Of a DNA stretch of 64,000 bases, positions 38,245 through 48,672 are shown one piece after another. How positions within the stretch are numbered: the stretch's first letter is position 1; every line of letters begins with the position of its first letter. Origin of the DNA: Marinomonas fungiae (GTDB lineage Bacteria; Pseudomonadota; Gammaproteobacteria; Pseudomonadales; Marinomonadaceae); assembly GCF_001418205.1 (NCBI RefSeq), contig NZ_LIQF01000003.1, positions 62,001 through 126,000 on the forward strand. Direction: 5' to 3'. The notes beneath the pieces were generated by a model that saw only the letters and a list, made by a program, of their open reading frames with translations, made no database searches and was not told the origin of the DNA. Made by a program: the position numbers and the translations under genes.

Positions 38245-38488
38245 TTATTAACGCAACGATGGCTTCCATGGCTGCTTGTTCGTCTTCACCATTAACCTTG
38301 ATGTTGATCGTTGTGCCTTTTGCTGCGGCCAGCATCATCATTGCCATGATGCTTTTTCCGTCGACGTTACGGCCTTCCTTTTCAATGGTAATGTCAGATG
38401 TGAAGCGAGTGGTCGTTTCAACAAGCTTGCCTGCTGCTCGAGCATGAAGACCTAATTTGTTAATGATCTCTATGGATTGCTCCAACAT
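38219..38488 (-). CDS. npr: nitrogen-phosphotransfer HPr-like protein NPr
   Basis: An 89-residue HPr-fold phosphocarrier of the nitrogen PTS. The active-site histidine is His15 in KLGLHARAAG. It passes phosphate from PtsP to PtsN. It sits ten bases downstream of ptsN; in E. coli and Pseudomonas rapZ lies between these two genes but is missing here. Confidence 0.93.
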   Translation of the reverse strand: MLEQSIEIINKLGLHARAAGKLVETTTRFTSDITIEKEGRNVDGKSIMAMMMLAAAKGTTINIKVNGEDEQAAMEAIVALINDRFGEGE

Positions 38489-38498
38489 GTGTTTATCC

Positions 38499-38948
38499 TT
38501 AAATCAAAGAGTCGAACGCTGAGTACAAATCACTGTTGCTTTGTGCTTGTCGTAAAATATTCAGTTTATCTTCAGATTGCGCTAATTCGGCAATTTGTGC
38601 CAAGGTTGCTAAATGCTCATCACATTGATTGGATGGCACTAATAGAGCAAAAATCAAATCAACTGGTCGACGGTCAATAGAGTCAAAGTCAATTGGGGTC
38701 TCTAAAGACATTAAAACGATCGTGGCACGGTTTGCTTGATCTAGTCGACAGTGGGGAATAGCAATGCCATTACCGATACCTGTACTGCCTAGTTTTTCAC
38801 GCCCCAGAAGTGCGTCGTAAACTTCATCAGCGTTGCAGTGCAAGCGATCGCCAACAGACTCAGCTAATTGTTCTAACAGTCGCTTTTTGCTGGAAATTTG
38901 CTGCTTAGCAAACACCAGTTCAGGTTTGACTAAATTTTTAACAGACAT
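38499..38948 (-). CDS. ptsN: nitrogen-regulatory PTS protein EIIA(Ntr)
   Basis: A 149-residue EIIA protein. The phosphorylated histidine is His66 in GIAIPHCRL, in the GIGNGIAIPH signature. It regulates potassium uptake and other processes through its phosphorylation state. It follows rpoN by 11 bases, with no hpf gene between them. Confidence 0.94.
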   Translation of the reverse strand: MSVKNLVKPELVFAKQQISSKKRLLEQLAESVGDRLHCNADEVYDALLGREKLGSTGIGNGIAIPHCRLDQANRATIVLMSLETPIDFDSIDRRPVDLIFALLVPSNQCDEHLATLAQIAELAQSEDKLNILRQAQSNSDLYSAFDSLI

Positions 38949-38959
38949 TTCAATAGCCT

Positions 38960-40447
38960 TTAGATAAGTCGTTTCCGCTCGTTTGAGGGCGGGATATTCA
39001 TTGCTTCACGGTATTTCGCGACGGTTCGTCGCGCTACCTGGATTCCTTGATCGGCCAAAATGTTGGCCAGTTTATTATCGCTGAGCGGTTTCTGCGGTGG
39101 TTCATCTGCCACCAATTTTTTAATCATCGCACGAATGGCCGTGGATGAGCATTCGCCGCCAGAAGCAGTATTAACGTGACTTGAGAAGAAATACTTGAGC
39201 TCGTAAATGCCACGGGGAGTATGCATGTATTTTTGCGTGGTGACACGAGAAATTGTAGATTCATGCATGCCCACTTCTTCTGCGACATCGTGAAGTACCA
39301 TTGGTTTCATGGCCTCTTCACCTTCTTCAAAAAACTCAACCTGTTTGGCGACGATGCAGCTGGCTACTTTTAGTAGGGTTTCATTGCGGCTTTGCAGGCT
39401 TTTAAGAAACCATTTGGCTTCCTGCAGTGAGTTTTTGATGTAGGAAATATCTTCACTCGATGCGCTGCTATTCACCATCGCAGAGTACGTCTCATTGATT
39501 TTGATAGGGGGCAGGGCGTCGTTATTAAGTTCAACTTGCCAGAAACCATTGTGTTTCTTAACCGTCACATCAGGAATGACATAATCGGTCTCTGTGGTAT
39601 CAATCACAGAGCCGGGGCGAGGGTTAAGCTGCTGAATAAGGGTGATAACGTCTTTTAAGGCATCTTCTTTAAGCTTGGTCTTGCGGCTAAGCTGCGCGTA
39701 GTCGCGGTTGCCCAGTAGGCTTAAATGTTGGTCAACGATATTGTAAGTAACTCGGTACAGAGGATGATCTTTAAAAGCTTCCAACTGGACCAATAGGCAT
39801 TCGCGTAAGTCTTGAGAGCAGACGCCAACCGGATCAAAGCGTTGTAAGCGATGTTGTACCGCTTCAACTTCATCCAGCTCGAGATCTTCAAGCTCCCCAG
39901 CAAGGGAGCTAAAGATATCTTCTAAGCTAAGTGATAAATAACCATCGGTTTGTACGCTATCAATAATAGCGTACGCAATCTCAATGTCGCGATCGGACAT
40001 ATGGGTCAGATTGAGTTGCCAAATCAGATGATCTTGTATGCCTTCTGAGAGAGCGTTACGGCTGTCAAAATCTTGCTCGCCTTCGAAAATTGGCGTATCC
40101 GCTGCGGCGGCAGAGTTTTGATAGGTATCATCCCAATTGCTATCAATTGATAGCTCGTTTGGGATGCTTTCAGTCCATTCCGACTCCACTTGTGGTTGAT
40201 CGGTGCTGCTCTCATTTGTCTCGGAATTAGCTGAATCGTTGGCGTTATTCACTTCGGCTGAACGTGATTCACTTTCCACGCTATAGTTCTCTTCCTCATC
40301 AAACTCAAGTAAAGGATTTGATTCAAGAAACTCATGTATTTCTTGTTGTAGGTCGAGCGTAGACAATTGCAGCAACTTGATTGCCTGCTGCAATTGTGGA
40401 GTCATGGTTAACTGTTGACCGATTTTAAGTTGCAGGGACTGCTTCAT
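38960..40447 (-). CDS. rpoN: RNA polymerase sigma-54 factor
   Basis: A 495-residue sigma-54. Region I (about 1-50) is glutamine- and leucine-rich, beginning MKQSLQLKIGQQL. An acidic region II spans about 50-120. The core-binding and HTH regions follow (HESTISRVTTQKYMHTPRG), and the RpoN box ARRTVAKYRE is near the C-terminus, so all parts are present. It directs transcription from -24/-12 promoters with enhancer-binding activators. It is separated from lptB by 76 bases and heads the ptsN-npr run. Confidence 0.96.
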   Translation of the reverse strand: MKQSLQLKIGQQLTMTPQLQQAIKLLQLSTLDLQQEIHEFLESNPLLEFDEEENYSVESESRSAEVNNANDSANSETNESSTDQPQVESEWTESIPNELSIDSNWDDTYQNSAAAADTPIFEGEQDFDSRNALSEGIQDHLIWQLNLTHMSDRDIEIAYAIIDSVQTDGYLSLSLEDIFSSLAGELEDLELDEVEAVQHRLQRFDPVGVCSQDLRECLLVQLEAFKDHPLYRVTYNIVDQHLSLLGNRDYAQLSRKTKLKEDALKDVITLIQQLNPRPGSVIDTTETDYVIPDVTVKKHNGFWQVELNNDALPPIKINETYSAMVNSSASSEDISYIKNSLQEAKWFLKSLQSRNETLLKVASCIVAKQVEFFEEGEEAMKPMVLHDVAEEVGMHESTISRVTTQKYMHTPRGIYELKYFFSSHVNTASGGECSSTAIRAMIKKLVADEPPQKPLSDNKLANILADQGIQVARRTVAKYREAMNIPPSNERKRLI

Positions 40448-40523
40448 AACGCAACTCTTATATTTTCGTTTATTTGGAATGACTTATGCATAGTACTCCC
40501 TTTTCATTCGAAAAATAAGGGGC

Positions 40524-41249
40524 TTACAGTTTGAAGTTGTCGCCTAGGTAGATTTTTTTAACCTGCTCATTGTTGATAACGGATTCGGCATCGCCGGAAG
40601 CGATAATATGTCCATTACCGACAATGTAGGCCTTGTCGCAAATGTCTAAAGTTTCACGTACGTTATGGTCTGTAATTAACACGCCAATGCCACTTTTCTG
40701 TAGATGTTGAATGATTTCTTTGATGTCTCCAACCGAAATGGGGTCAACTCCCGCGAAAGGTTCGTCGAGTAATACAAATTTGGGGTTCATCGCTAAGGCC
40801 CTGGCAATTTCAACCCGTCGTCTTTCGCCGCCGGATAGGGCCATGCCTAAATTTTTGCGGATATGTGTAACGTGAAACTCCTCTAGCAAGCTTTCCATTT
40901 TTTCTAGGCGTTCAGCTTTGTTAAGGTCTTTGCGTGTTTCTAATATAGCAAGGATGTTGTCCTCAACTGACATTTTTCGAAAAATGGACGCTTCCTGCGG
41001 TAGATAGCCAATTCCTTTTTGTGCTCGGCTGTGCATGGCGTCTTTGGTGACGTCTTCCCCGTCAATAAAAATGCCGCCAAAATCGTTCGCAACCATGCCT
41101 ACGATCATATAGAAACAGGTGGTTTTCCCTGCTCCGTTAGGACCAAGTAATCCAACGGCTTCCCCTGAACTAACGGATAAAGAAACGTCTTTTACGACTT
41201 GTCGTTTTTTGTAGCTTTTGGCTAAATTTTTTGCTTCAAGAATGGCCAT
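40524..41249 (-). CDS. lptB: LPS export ABC ATPase LptB
   Basis: A 241-residue ATPase that powers lipopolysaccharide extraction with LptFG. Walker A GPNGAGKT, signature [15 protein letters not shown] and Walker [14 protein letters not shown] are intact. Five bases separate it from lptA upstream. The LptB-RpoN order is conserved widely. Confidence 0.95.
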   Translation of the reverse strand: MAILEAKNLAKSYKKRQVVKDVSLSVSSGEAVGLLGPNGAGKTTCFYMIVGMVANDFGGIFIDGEDVTKDAMHSRAQKGIGYLPQEASIFRKMSVEDNILAILETRKDLNKAERLEKMESLLEEFHVTHIRKNLGMALSGGERRRVEIARALAMNPKFVLLDEPFAGVDPISVGDIKEIIQHLQKSGIGVLITDHNVRETLDICDKAYIVGNGHIIASGDAESVINNEQVKKIYLGDNFKL

Positions 41250-41254
41250 GACAA

Positions 41255-41770
41255 TTATTCTATCTGATCTGTAAGGCTAGGTTGTAGGGTCATGTTGACT
41301 CGACCAGTACCGCGGTTTTCTGCTTTGAAAGTACCTTTATTGAGTAAGTAATGGATGTAATCCGCTGAGATTTCATCTTCACCACGTTGAAGGTAGCCGT
41401 TGGAGTGGATTTCTAATTCTCCGGTTGTGACGTTATAGTCTAAAGAGTCACCGTTGGCGTGCATGGTCTTTCCCGATTCATCCATTTGCTGGGAGAATTT
41501 TGAGGGAGCTCCCTTCGCGTTTAAAGCCTTGAATTCGCCAGTTTCCGGATTGGTTTGAATAGAAAGCTGTTGAGCTTCTATAACAATTGAGCCTTGTTTA
41601 ACCAATACATTGCCACTGTAACTGGCAGTGCCTTGCTTTTGATCAAAGAAGGCTTTATCTGCTTCAATACTAATCGGTTGCTGGTGGTCATTTGGTAGGG
41701 CAAATGACGTGCCGCAGACTACAGAAAAGGCCAAAGCGGCTAAAGTGAGTTTAGTGTTTTGAAACGTCAT
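41255..41770 (-). CDS. lptA: LPS transport periplasmic protein LptA
   Basis: A 171-residue secreted bridge protein of the Lpt system, with a signal peptide (ending SFA) and an OstA-type beta-jellyroll ([21 protein letters not shown]). It forms the periplasmic conduit between LptC and LptD. It overlaps lptC by 20 bases. Confidence 0.92.
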   Translation of the reverse strand: MTFQNTKLTLAALAFSVVCGTSFALPNDHQQPISIEADKAFFDQKQGTASYSGNVLVKQGSIVIEAQQLSIQTNPETGEFKALNAKGAPSKFSQQMDESGKTMHANGDSLDYNVTTGELEIHSNGYLQRGEDEISADYIHYLLNKGTFKAENRGTGRVNMTLQPSLTDQIE

Positions 41771-42332
41771 AATGTCCTTTCACACCTCCTTCAAGGGTAG
41801 CGGTATTGTCGACAAGGTTGAAGCGGATGCTATCGGATTCGGTGATGCCTTGTTGGGTGATGAGTTTGCCCTGTGATTGTCCATGGATGCTCTGATTTTC
41901 ATCATTGTAGGTGATCGTTAACGCTTCTACTCGCGCGCTTTCTTGTTGGCCTTGGTAGCGCGTGATGATAGCGTTGTCACTCAGCGTAAAGCTGTCTGAT
42001 GTATCGTCAATTAGGCCTTTGTCAGCACTGGCAACAGAGCTAATGTTGCCAGTGCTGCGAGTGATCACAGGGTTGGTGAGTTTTGTATGCTGCTGGATGT
42101 AGTGGTTGGCTGCGTCAGCATGAATAGTTTCTTGCAGTTCGCCAGCTACATTGAATGATTTCACTTGCACACCTTCCAAGAAGAAGTCAGGTGCTTCAGA
42201 AAGCTTCTGTTCTTCCAGAATATAAAGAGTCGGGCGATTGCCGAGCAAGAAAACAACAGCTGCGACAATAGCGACTGCGGCAATTCCTGCAAGCCCTTTA
42301 TGTTGAGCAATTTTTTTAACGCTTTCTAGCAT
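41751..42332 (-). CDS. lptC: LPS export protein LptC
   Basis: A 193-residue bitopic membrane protein with one N-terminal helix (GIAAVAIVAAVVFLLG) and a periplasmic jellyroll domain that hands LPS to LptA. It lies three bases after the Ca/Na antiporter gene. In E. coli kdsD and kdsC occupy that junction; they are absent here. Confidence 0.9.
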   Translation of the reverse strand: MLESVKKIAQHKGLAGIAAVAIVAAVVFLLGNRPTLYILEEQKLSEAPDFFLEGVQVKSFNVAGELQETIHADAANHYIQQHTKLTNPVITRSTGNISSVASADKGLIDDTSDSFTLSDNAIITRYQGQQESARVEALTITYNDENQSIHGQSQGKLITQQGITESDSIRFNLVDNTATLEGGVKGHYDVSKH

Positions 42333-42335
42333 GGT

Positions 42336-43292
42336 TTATCCATTGACAGTCAGTAAATATAGATAGCTCGCATAGCCCCCCAGCAATGGTAACGCAAACC
42401 AGCGTGGAATGCTGAAACTACGATGTCTTGAATAAATAATGACAGCCAAGGCAAACAGCAGTGTGAAGCCTAGCATCCACCAATAATCTCTATGTATGAT
42501 GGTCGCATCAATCAAGCCAGGCGACAGTAGCGCTGGTAATGGCAAAACAGTGGCTAGGTTAAAAATATTTGAGCCTAATACGTTACCAATGGCGATGTCA
42601 TGGTGGCCTTTACGGACGCTGGTGATGGAGGCCGCAAGCTCTGGTAGGCTGGTGCCGATGGCAACAATGGTTAAACCAATAATTAGATCGGATACACCCA
42701 GCGCAGAGGCGATGCCGACTGCTCCCCAAACCAATAGCTTGGAGCTACCAATCAACACTACCAAACCCAATATTGAGATAAGAAGTGATCGAGCAACGCT
42801 GCCACCGTCGTCTTCAGGCAAGTCTTCGGTTAGCTCATCTTCTAAATTACTAGAATTCTTTAACAGAATGTAAAGCACTACCACAAACACCACGATAAGG
42901 ATAACGCCATCCATAACGCTTAGGTTTTGATCGATCATTAGTGCGCCTGCTAGAACTGTCACAGCAAGCACTAAAGGGATTTCTTTTTTTACGAGTCCGC
43001 CATTTATCGGTACAGCTGCGAGTAGTAACGTGGTACCAAAAACTAGACCAATGTTTGCAATGTTAGAGCCGATAACGTTGCCGATGGCGATGCCAGGGGC
43101 GTTATCGAGAGCTGCGATGGCAGAGACGACCATTTCAGGAGCAGAGGTGCCGAGTGCGACCAATGTGATGCCAATAACGATAGGGCTAACATTTAGCTTT
43201 TCAGCTACCAATGCAGCGTGTTCGATGAATTTGTCGGAGCTTAGTACGAGTAAAATTAAACCAGCGATTAACGCTGCTGAGAACATGAGCAT
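42336..43292 (-). CDS. yrbG: calcium/sodium antiporter, YrbG type
   Basis: A 318-residue CaCA-family exchanger with ten membrane helices in two inverted repeats. The alpha-repeat ion-binding motifs are GTSAPEMVVS (near residue 48) and GTSLPELAAS (near residue 212), with GNVIGSNIAN and GNVLGSNIFN following them. It is divergent from mlaF, the same neighbourhood as E. coli yrbG, and heads the leftward run into lptC. Confidence 0.9.
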   Translation of the reverse strand: MLMFSAALIAGLILLVLSSDKFIEHAALVAEKLNVSPIVIGITLVALGTSAPEMVVSAIAALDNAPGIAIGNVIGSNIANIGLVFGTTLLLAAVPINGGLVKKEIPLVLAVTVLAGALMIDQNLSVMDGVILIVVFVVVLYILLKNSSNLEDELTEDLPEDDGGSVARSLLISILGLVVLIGSSKLLVWGAVGIASALGVSDLIIGLTIVAIGTSLPELAASITSVRKGHHDIAIGNVLGSNIFNLATVLPLPALLSPGLIDATIIHRDYWWMLGFTLLFALAVIIYSRHRSFSIPRWFALPLLGGYASYLYLLTVNG

Positions 43293-43367
43293 CTAAAGTT
43301 CACCTGAAGAAATATGAGAGAGTATTGTAAAACGCCCCATTTAATGTGGTTTATTCAAGGATTTCAA

Positions 43368-43387
43368 GACTTGCATGCAGGCAAGTC
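43368..43387. promoter_or_regulatory. inverted repeat in the yrbG-mlaF divergent region
   Basis: Perfect seven-base arms GACTTGC and GCAAGTC around ATGCAG, about 70 bases before the mlaF ATG. It could be an operator or a small RNA hairpin. An extended -10-like TGCTAGTAT lies at 43421-43429. Confidence 0.35.
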
Positions 43388-43458
43388 CAAATAGATGGCG
43401 TATCTTTTAGGTTTTCGCGGTGCTAGTATCCGTCCGTTTTTTTAGCAGGGAGTCGTCT

Positions 43459-44256
43459 ATGGAAGTCTATATTGACGTTAAAAACTTGTCTTTTTATCGC
43501 GGTAAGCGCGCGATATATGATGATATCACCTTGCAGATTCCAAAAGGTAAAATTACCGCCGTTATGGGCCCTAGTGGTGTTGGTAAAACCACTTTGTTGC
43601 GCCTTATCGGTGGCCAAGTTGTACAAGATTCCGGCTCTTTAACCGTTGATGGTGTGGACATAGCTGCTGCTTCACGTAAAGAATTGTTTGAAGCGCGTCG
43701 GAAAATGGGGATGCTGTTTCAAAGTGGTGCCTTGTTTAGTGATATGAGTGTCTTTGAAAACGTTGCCTTACCCTTACAGGAATACACTTCTTTCGATAAA
43801 GAGATGATCCGCGATATCGTATTGATGAAGCTACAAAGCGTAGGGCTTCGCGGTGCGGCTGATTTAATGCCTTCCGAGTTGTCTGGCGGTATGGCTAGGC
43901 GTGCCGCCTTGGCCCGCGCAATTGCTTTAGATCCAGATCTTGTTATGTATGATGAGCCATTTGCTGGTCAGGATCCTATTTCAAAGGGGGTGCTGGTAGA
44001 GTTAATCCAGCGCCTCAACAGTGCAGCGAACATGACCAGTGTTTTGGTGTCTCACGATGTAGAGGAGTCCTTAAGTATCGCTGATCATGTGTGCCTTTTG
44101 TCTGGTGGAAGTGTAATTTTGTCAGGCACACCTGATGAAGTGCGCAGTTCAACCGATGAGCGTGTCGTTCAGTTTCTTAATGGTTTAGCGGATGGGCCTG
44201 TGGCTTTTCATTACCCTGCTAAGGACTACCGAGAACAATTGTTGGAGCGTAATTAA
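43459..44256 (+). CDS. mlaF: phospholipid transport ATPase MlaF
   Basis: A 265-residue ABC ATPase of the Mla system that maintains outer-membrane lipid asymmetry. Walker A GPSGVGKT, signature [15 protein letters not shown] and Walker [14 protein letters not shown] are present. The ATG at 43459 is chosen over an upstream GTG because AGGGAG sits six bases before it and the protein then begins like MlaF ([15 protein letters not shown]). First gene of mlaFEDCB. Confidence 0.94.
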   Translation: MEVYIDVKNLSFYRGKRAIYDDITLQIPKGKITAVMGPSGVGKTTLLRLIGGQVVQDSGSLTVDGVDIAAASRKELFEARRKMGMLFQSGALFSDMSVFENVALPLQEYTSFDKEMIRDIVLMKLQSVGLRGAADLMPSELSGGMARRAALARAIALDPDLVMYDEPFAGQDPISKGVLVELIQRLNSAANMTSVLVSHDVEESLSIADHVCLLSGGSVILSGTPDEVRSSTDERVVQFLNGLADGPVAFHYPAKDYREQLLERN

Positions 44257-45038
44257 TGGCAGTGTTTAAGTACCTTTTTGACAGTGTCTACGGATTTTTT
44301 GATGCGTTTGGTCAAGCTGGGATTTTTTTATTTCAGACCTTGTTTCGTCTGCCTGTGCGTTTCAGTGAAGCTTTACGTCTCTATATTAGACAGGTGTATT
44401 CGGTTGGTGTGCTGTCACTTGTTATTATTGTTGTGTCTGGTGCTTTCATCGGTATGGTTTTGGCACTTCAAGGGTACACTATCCTAACTCGTTATGGGTC
44501 GGAGGCGGCAGTAGGGCAATTATTAGCACTGACCTTGCTGCGTGAGTTGGGGCCAGTTGTGACTGGGTTATTATTTGCTGGGCGAGCTGGTTCGGCGCTT
44601 ACGGCTGAAATTGGCTTAATGAAAGCAACTGAACAGCTGTCAAGTTATGAAATGATGGGGATTGATCCCTTGCGTCGTGTCATCGCACCTCGTTTATTAG
44701 CCGGTATTACCTGTATGCCAATCTTGGCCTTGATCTTTTCTGCGGTCGGCATATGGGCGGGTATGATGGTATCGGTGCAGTGGTTGGGTGTATATGAGGG
44801 CTCATTTTGGAGCAGCATGCAACAATCGGTTTACTTTGATACGGATGTCATGAATGGCGTCATTAAATCATTTGTGTTTGCCATAGCAGTGGTCTGGATT
44901 GCTGTTTACCAAGGCTACGTGTGTCAGCCTACGTCCGAAGGCATTGGCCGAGCCACAACTCGTACAGTGGTAATGGGGTCGTTGGCAATTTTAGGTTTAG
45001 ATTTTCTGCTGACTGCAGCTATGTTTGGAGATTTTTAA
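44256..45038 (+). CDS. mlaE: phospholipid transport permease MlaE
   Basis: A 260-residue permease with about five membrane helices. The family motifs [12 protein letters not shown] and [24 protein letters not shown] are complete. It overlaps mlaF by one base and binds the MlaD hexamer and MlaF. Confidence 0.94.
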   Translation: MAVFKYLFDSVYGFFDAFGQAGIFLFQTLFRLPVRFSEALRLYIRQVYSVGVLSLVIIVVSGAFIGMVLALQGYTILTRYGSEAAVGQLLALTLLRELGPVVTGLLFAGRAGSALTAEIGLMKATEQLSSYEMMGIDPLRRVIAPRLLAGITCMPILALIFSAVGIWAGMMVSVQWLGVYEGSFWSSMQQSVYFDTDVMNGVIKSFVFAIAVVWIAVYQGYVCQPTSEGIGRATTRTVVMGSLAILGLDFLLTAAMFGDF

Positions 45039-45040
45039 CG

Positions 45041-45502
45041 ATGAAGGATAATAAAGCTGGCGTATTGGTTGGCCTGTTTATGCTTTTAGGAGTATTGGCC
45101 TTTATTTATTTGGCGCTACAAGTAAGTGGCCTTGCGTTTAATAAGCAAGCTGAAGGTTATCGTGTAGAAGCCTATTTCGATGATATTGGTGGTCTTACGG
45201 ATCGTTCTAAGGTGACTATTGCGGGTGTTACTGTTGGGCAGGTTGAGAGTATTGAGTACGACACTAAGTACTACATGGCTAAAGTAACCATGTCGATTTA
45301 CCCTGAGGTTAATAATATTCCAACAGACAGTTCGGTAGCGATCTTGACCAGTGGCTTGATTGGTGAGAAATACCTAGGTATTTCGATTGGTGCTGAAGAA
45401 GAAGTATTAAAAGATGGTGATCAAATCACTGATACACAGTCTGCTTTGGTGCTTGAAAATCTCATTGGGCAGTTTTTAATGAATGCAGGAGGTGGTGAAT
45501 GA
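45041..45502 (+). CDS. mlaD: phospholipid-binding MCE protein MlaD
   Basis: A 153-residue protein with one N-terminal helix and one MCE domain (about 40-118), beginning VEAYFDDIGGLTDRSKV. It forms a hexameric ring on MlaE in the periplasm. The ATG two bases after the mlaE stop is the start; an upstream in-frame extension lies inside mlaE. Confidence 0.93.
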   Translation: MKDNKAGVLVGLFMLLGVLAFIYLALQVSGLAFNKQAEGYRVEAYFDDIGGLTDRSKVTIAGVTVGQVESIEYDTKYYMAKVTMSIYPEVNNIPTDSSVAILTSGLIGEKYLGISIGAEEEVLKDGDQITDTQSALVLENLIGQFLMNAGGGE

Positions 45503-46125
45503 TGCGTAAATTAATTGTGGGTTTGGCGGCGGCGTTTATATTGTTCACAAACTCAGCGTTTGCAGCAGTAAACCCTGAAGGTGCTCGTGACGAAGTGTTA
45601 CGAGTTGTGGATGATTTTAAAACGAAAATCGTCGATCAGCGTGAAGTGTTAAGTAAAGACACTAAAAAGCTTCAGGATGCGATGCGAGAGATCATTGCAC
45701 CTGTAGTGGATTTTGATGATTTAGCTAAGAAGGTAATGGGTAAATACTACCGCGAAGCCACTGCAGAGCAGGTATCCGCATTTGTTAGTGTTACCGAAGG
45801 TACCTTGTTAAAAACCTACAGTGCAGCAGTCATCGACTTTGATCCAAGTCGTTTAACAGTGATGCCATTGGCTCGTCAGAAACCTGGCCGGGAAGTGCGT
45901 GTGGATGCTAAGTTTCAAATGACTGATGGTGCACCTGTAGATATTGCTTTTTACATGGAGCCAAATGCCAGCGAGCAATGGATGTTGAGCAACGTAGTAA
46001 TCAATAACATTAACTTTGGCTTGACCTTTCGTAAGCAGTTCGGCGTTATGATGCAGCAGAACGGCAATGATATTGATCAGGCGATTGCTGCGTGGCAGAA
46101 ATCGCTAGCATCCTCGGAGGAATAG
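45499..46125 (+). CDS. mlaC: periplasmic phospholipid carrier MlaC
   Basis: A 208-residue secreted protein with a signal peptide ending SAFA and the MlaC/Ttg2D fold (FDDLAKKVMGKYYREATAEQ). It shuttles phospholipid between the outer-membrane MlaA complex and MlaFEDB. It overlaps mlaD by four bases. Confidence 0.93.
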   Translation: MMRKLIVGLAAAFILFTNSAFAAVNPEGARDEVLRVVDDFKTKIVDQREVLSKDTKKLQDAMREIIAPVVDFDDLAKKVMGKYYREATAEQVSAFVSVTEGTLLKTYSAAVIDFDPSRLTVMPLARQKPGREVRVDAKFQMTDGAPVDIAFYMEPNASEQWMLSNVVINNINFGLTFRKQFGVMMQQNGNDIDQAIAAWQKSLASSEE

Positions 46126-46126
46126 T

Positions 46127-46399
46127 ATGGAACTTCACTCCTCAGATCAGGGGTGGCGTCTGACGGGGCATTATGATGCAGATAGCTTACTAAAGATTAA
46201 GAAAAAATTGGCGGGCGAAAGAGTGCCTGTCATTAACTCTTTAGACCTATCTGAATTAAAAACAATTAATGCGCCTGTTATTGCGCTGATGATTGAAATT
46301 CGACGCTATAGCGATGTTTTGACGCTTAAAGGCTGTCGAGAAGAGTTTAGGGAAATGTTAAAGCTGTATGGCGTTGAATGCGTCTTTCAGTTTGCATAG
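46127..46399 (+). CDS. mlaB: STAS-domain protein MlaB
   Basis: A 90-residue STAS-domain protein that binds and regulates MlaF. The sequence LDLSELKTINAPVIALM is the recognisable STAS core. It lies one base after mlaC. It is slightly short but complete, and closes the operon at a terminator. Confidence 0.85.
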   Translation: MELHSSDQGWRLTGHYDADSLLKIKKKLAGERVPVINSLDLSELKTINAPVIALMIEIRRYSDVLTLKGCREEFREMLKLYGVECVFQFA

Positions 46400-46409
46400 G
46401 AATCGTAAA

Positions 46410-46430
46410 CAGGAGGAAACTCCTGTTTTT
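46410..46430 (+). terminator. terminator after mlaB
   Basis: CAGGAG-GAAA-CTCCTG followed by five T; a six-base stem with a GAAA tetraloop. Confidence 0.85.
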
Positions 46431-46441
46431 GCGTTATAAAG

Positions 46442-46472
46442 CTGACAAAAAGCTTGAAGGGTAAGGTACAAT
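46442..46472 (+). promoter_or_regulatory. possible sigma-70 promoter for ibaG-murA-hisG-hisD
   Basis: CTGACA at 46442 and TACAAT at 46467 are separated by 19 bases, just after the mla terminator and about 38 bases before the ibaG start. The spacing is longer than optimal. Confidence 0.4.
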
Positions 46473-46509
46473 ACCTGCCATAGAACATTGAATAAATATT
46501 GGAGTTTTT

Positions 46510-46746
46510 GTGAACGCCTCCGAAGTGAAAGCTTTATTAGAATCAAAAATTGAAGGCAGCCAAGTCACCGCGCAAGGCGAGGGTTGTAATTTCCAAGTGA
46601 TCGTCGTAGCAGAGGCATTTGAAGGCCTTAATACCGTTAAAAGACAGCAGCTTGTTTACTCTCATTTACAAGAGGCAATTTCATCAGGTGCCATTCATGC
46701 GGTCACGATGAAAACTTACACGCCAGCACAATTCGAAAGTCTTTAA
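46510..46746 (+). CDS. ibaG: BolA-family protein IbaG
   Basis: A 78-residue BolA-like protein that partners with monothiol glutaredoxin in iron-sulfur trafficking. The fold signature FEGLNTVKRQQLVYSHL and a C-terminal HAVTMKTYTPAQF are clear. The start is GTG with GGAG upstream. It lies between mla and murA as in E. coli. Confidence 0.9.
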   Translation: MNASEVKALLESKIEGSQVTAQGEGCNFQVIVVAEAFEGLNTVKRQQLVYSHLQEAISSGAIHAVTMKTYTPAQFESL

Positions 46747-46763
46747 ATCTAAGAGAGAAGTAA

Positions 46764-48026
<1,263 letters not shown>

Positions 48027-48027
48027 C

Positions 48028-48666
48028 ATGAGCGAAACCTTAACGATTGCGCTATCGAAAGGGCGCATTTTGTCAGAAACGCTTCCACTTCTTGAGAAAG
48101 CGAACATTTATCCTTTAGAAGACATCAGTAAAAGTCGTAAGCTGATTTTTGATACTAATCATGAGCATATTAAGCTTGTGATCTTGCGCGCTACGGATGT
48201 GCCAACATACGTTGAGCATGGTGTTGCTGATTTTGGTGTCGCAGGTAAAGACGTATTGATGGAAGCGAATACCAAAAATCTTTATGAGCTAGTAGACCTT
48301 AAAATTTCAAAATGTCGTCTAATGACGGCAGGTGTGCAAGGTCAAGCGCTTCCAAATCGTCGTTTGAAGGTCGCTTCTAAGTTCACTAAAACAGCGAAAG
48401 CTTATTTTGCTGAGCAAGGTATTCAGGCTGACGTTATTAAACTTTACGGTGCAATGGAATTGGCCCCGATTATGGGATTAGCTGATCTAATTGTGGATAT
48501 TGTTGACACCGGTAATACCTTGCGCGCTAACGGTCTTGAAGCACGTGATTTGATAGCGGATATTAGTACTCGATTGGTGGTTAACAAAGCCGCTTACAAA
48601 ACTAAGTATGAACACATTCAGCCTATCTTGGATATGTTGAATGGTGCAGTATCTGCTGAGGCTTAA
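48028..48666 (+). CDS. hisG: ATP phosphoribosyltransferase, short form
   Basis: A 212-residue HisG of the short type, which catalyses the first step of histidine synthesis, joining ATP and PRPP. It lacks the C-terminal regulatory domain (long forms are about 290-300 residues). Short HisG proteins need the HisZ regulatory subunit; no hisZ is in this window. The PRPP-binding segment is [16 protein letters not shown]. It is one base after murA and six before hisD. Confidence 0.93.
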   Translation: MSETLTIALSKGRILSETLPLLEKANIYPLEDISKSRKLIFDTNHEHIKLVILRATDVPTYVEHGVADFGVAGKDVLMEANTKNLYELVDLKISKCRLMTAGVQGQALPNRRLKVASKFTKTAKAYFAEQGIQADVIKLYGAMELAPIMGLADLIVDIVDTGNTLRANGLEARDLIADISTRLVVNKAAYKTKYEHIQPILDMLNGAVSAEA

Positions 48667-48672
48667 AAGATT

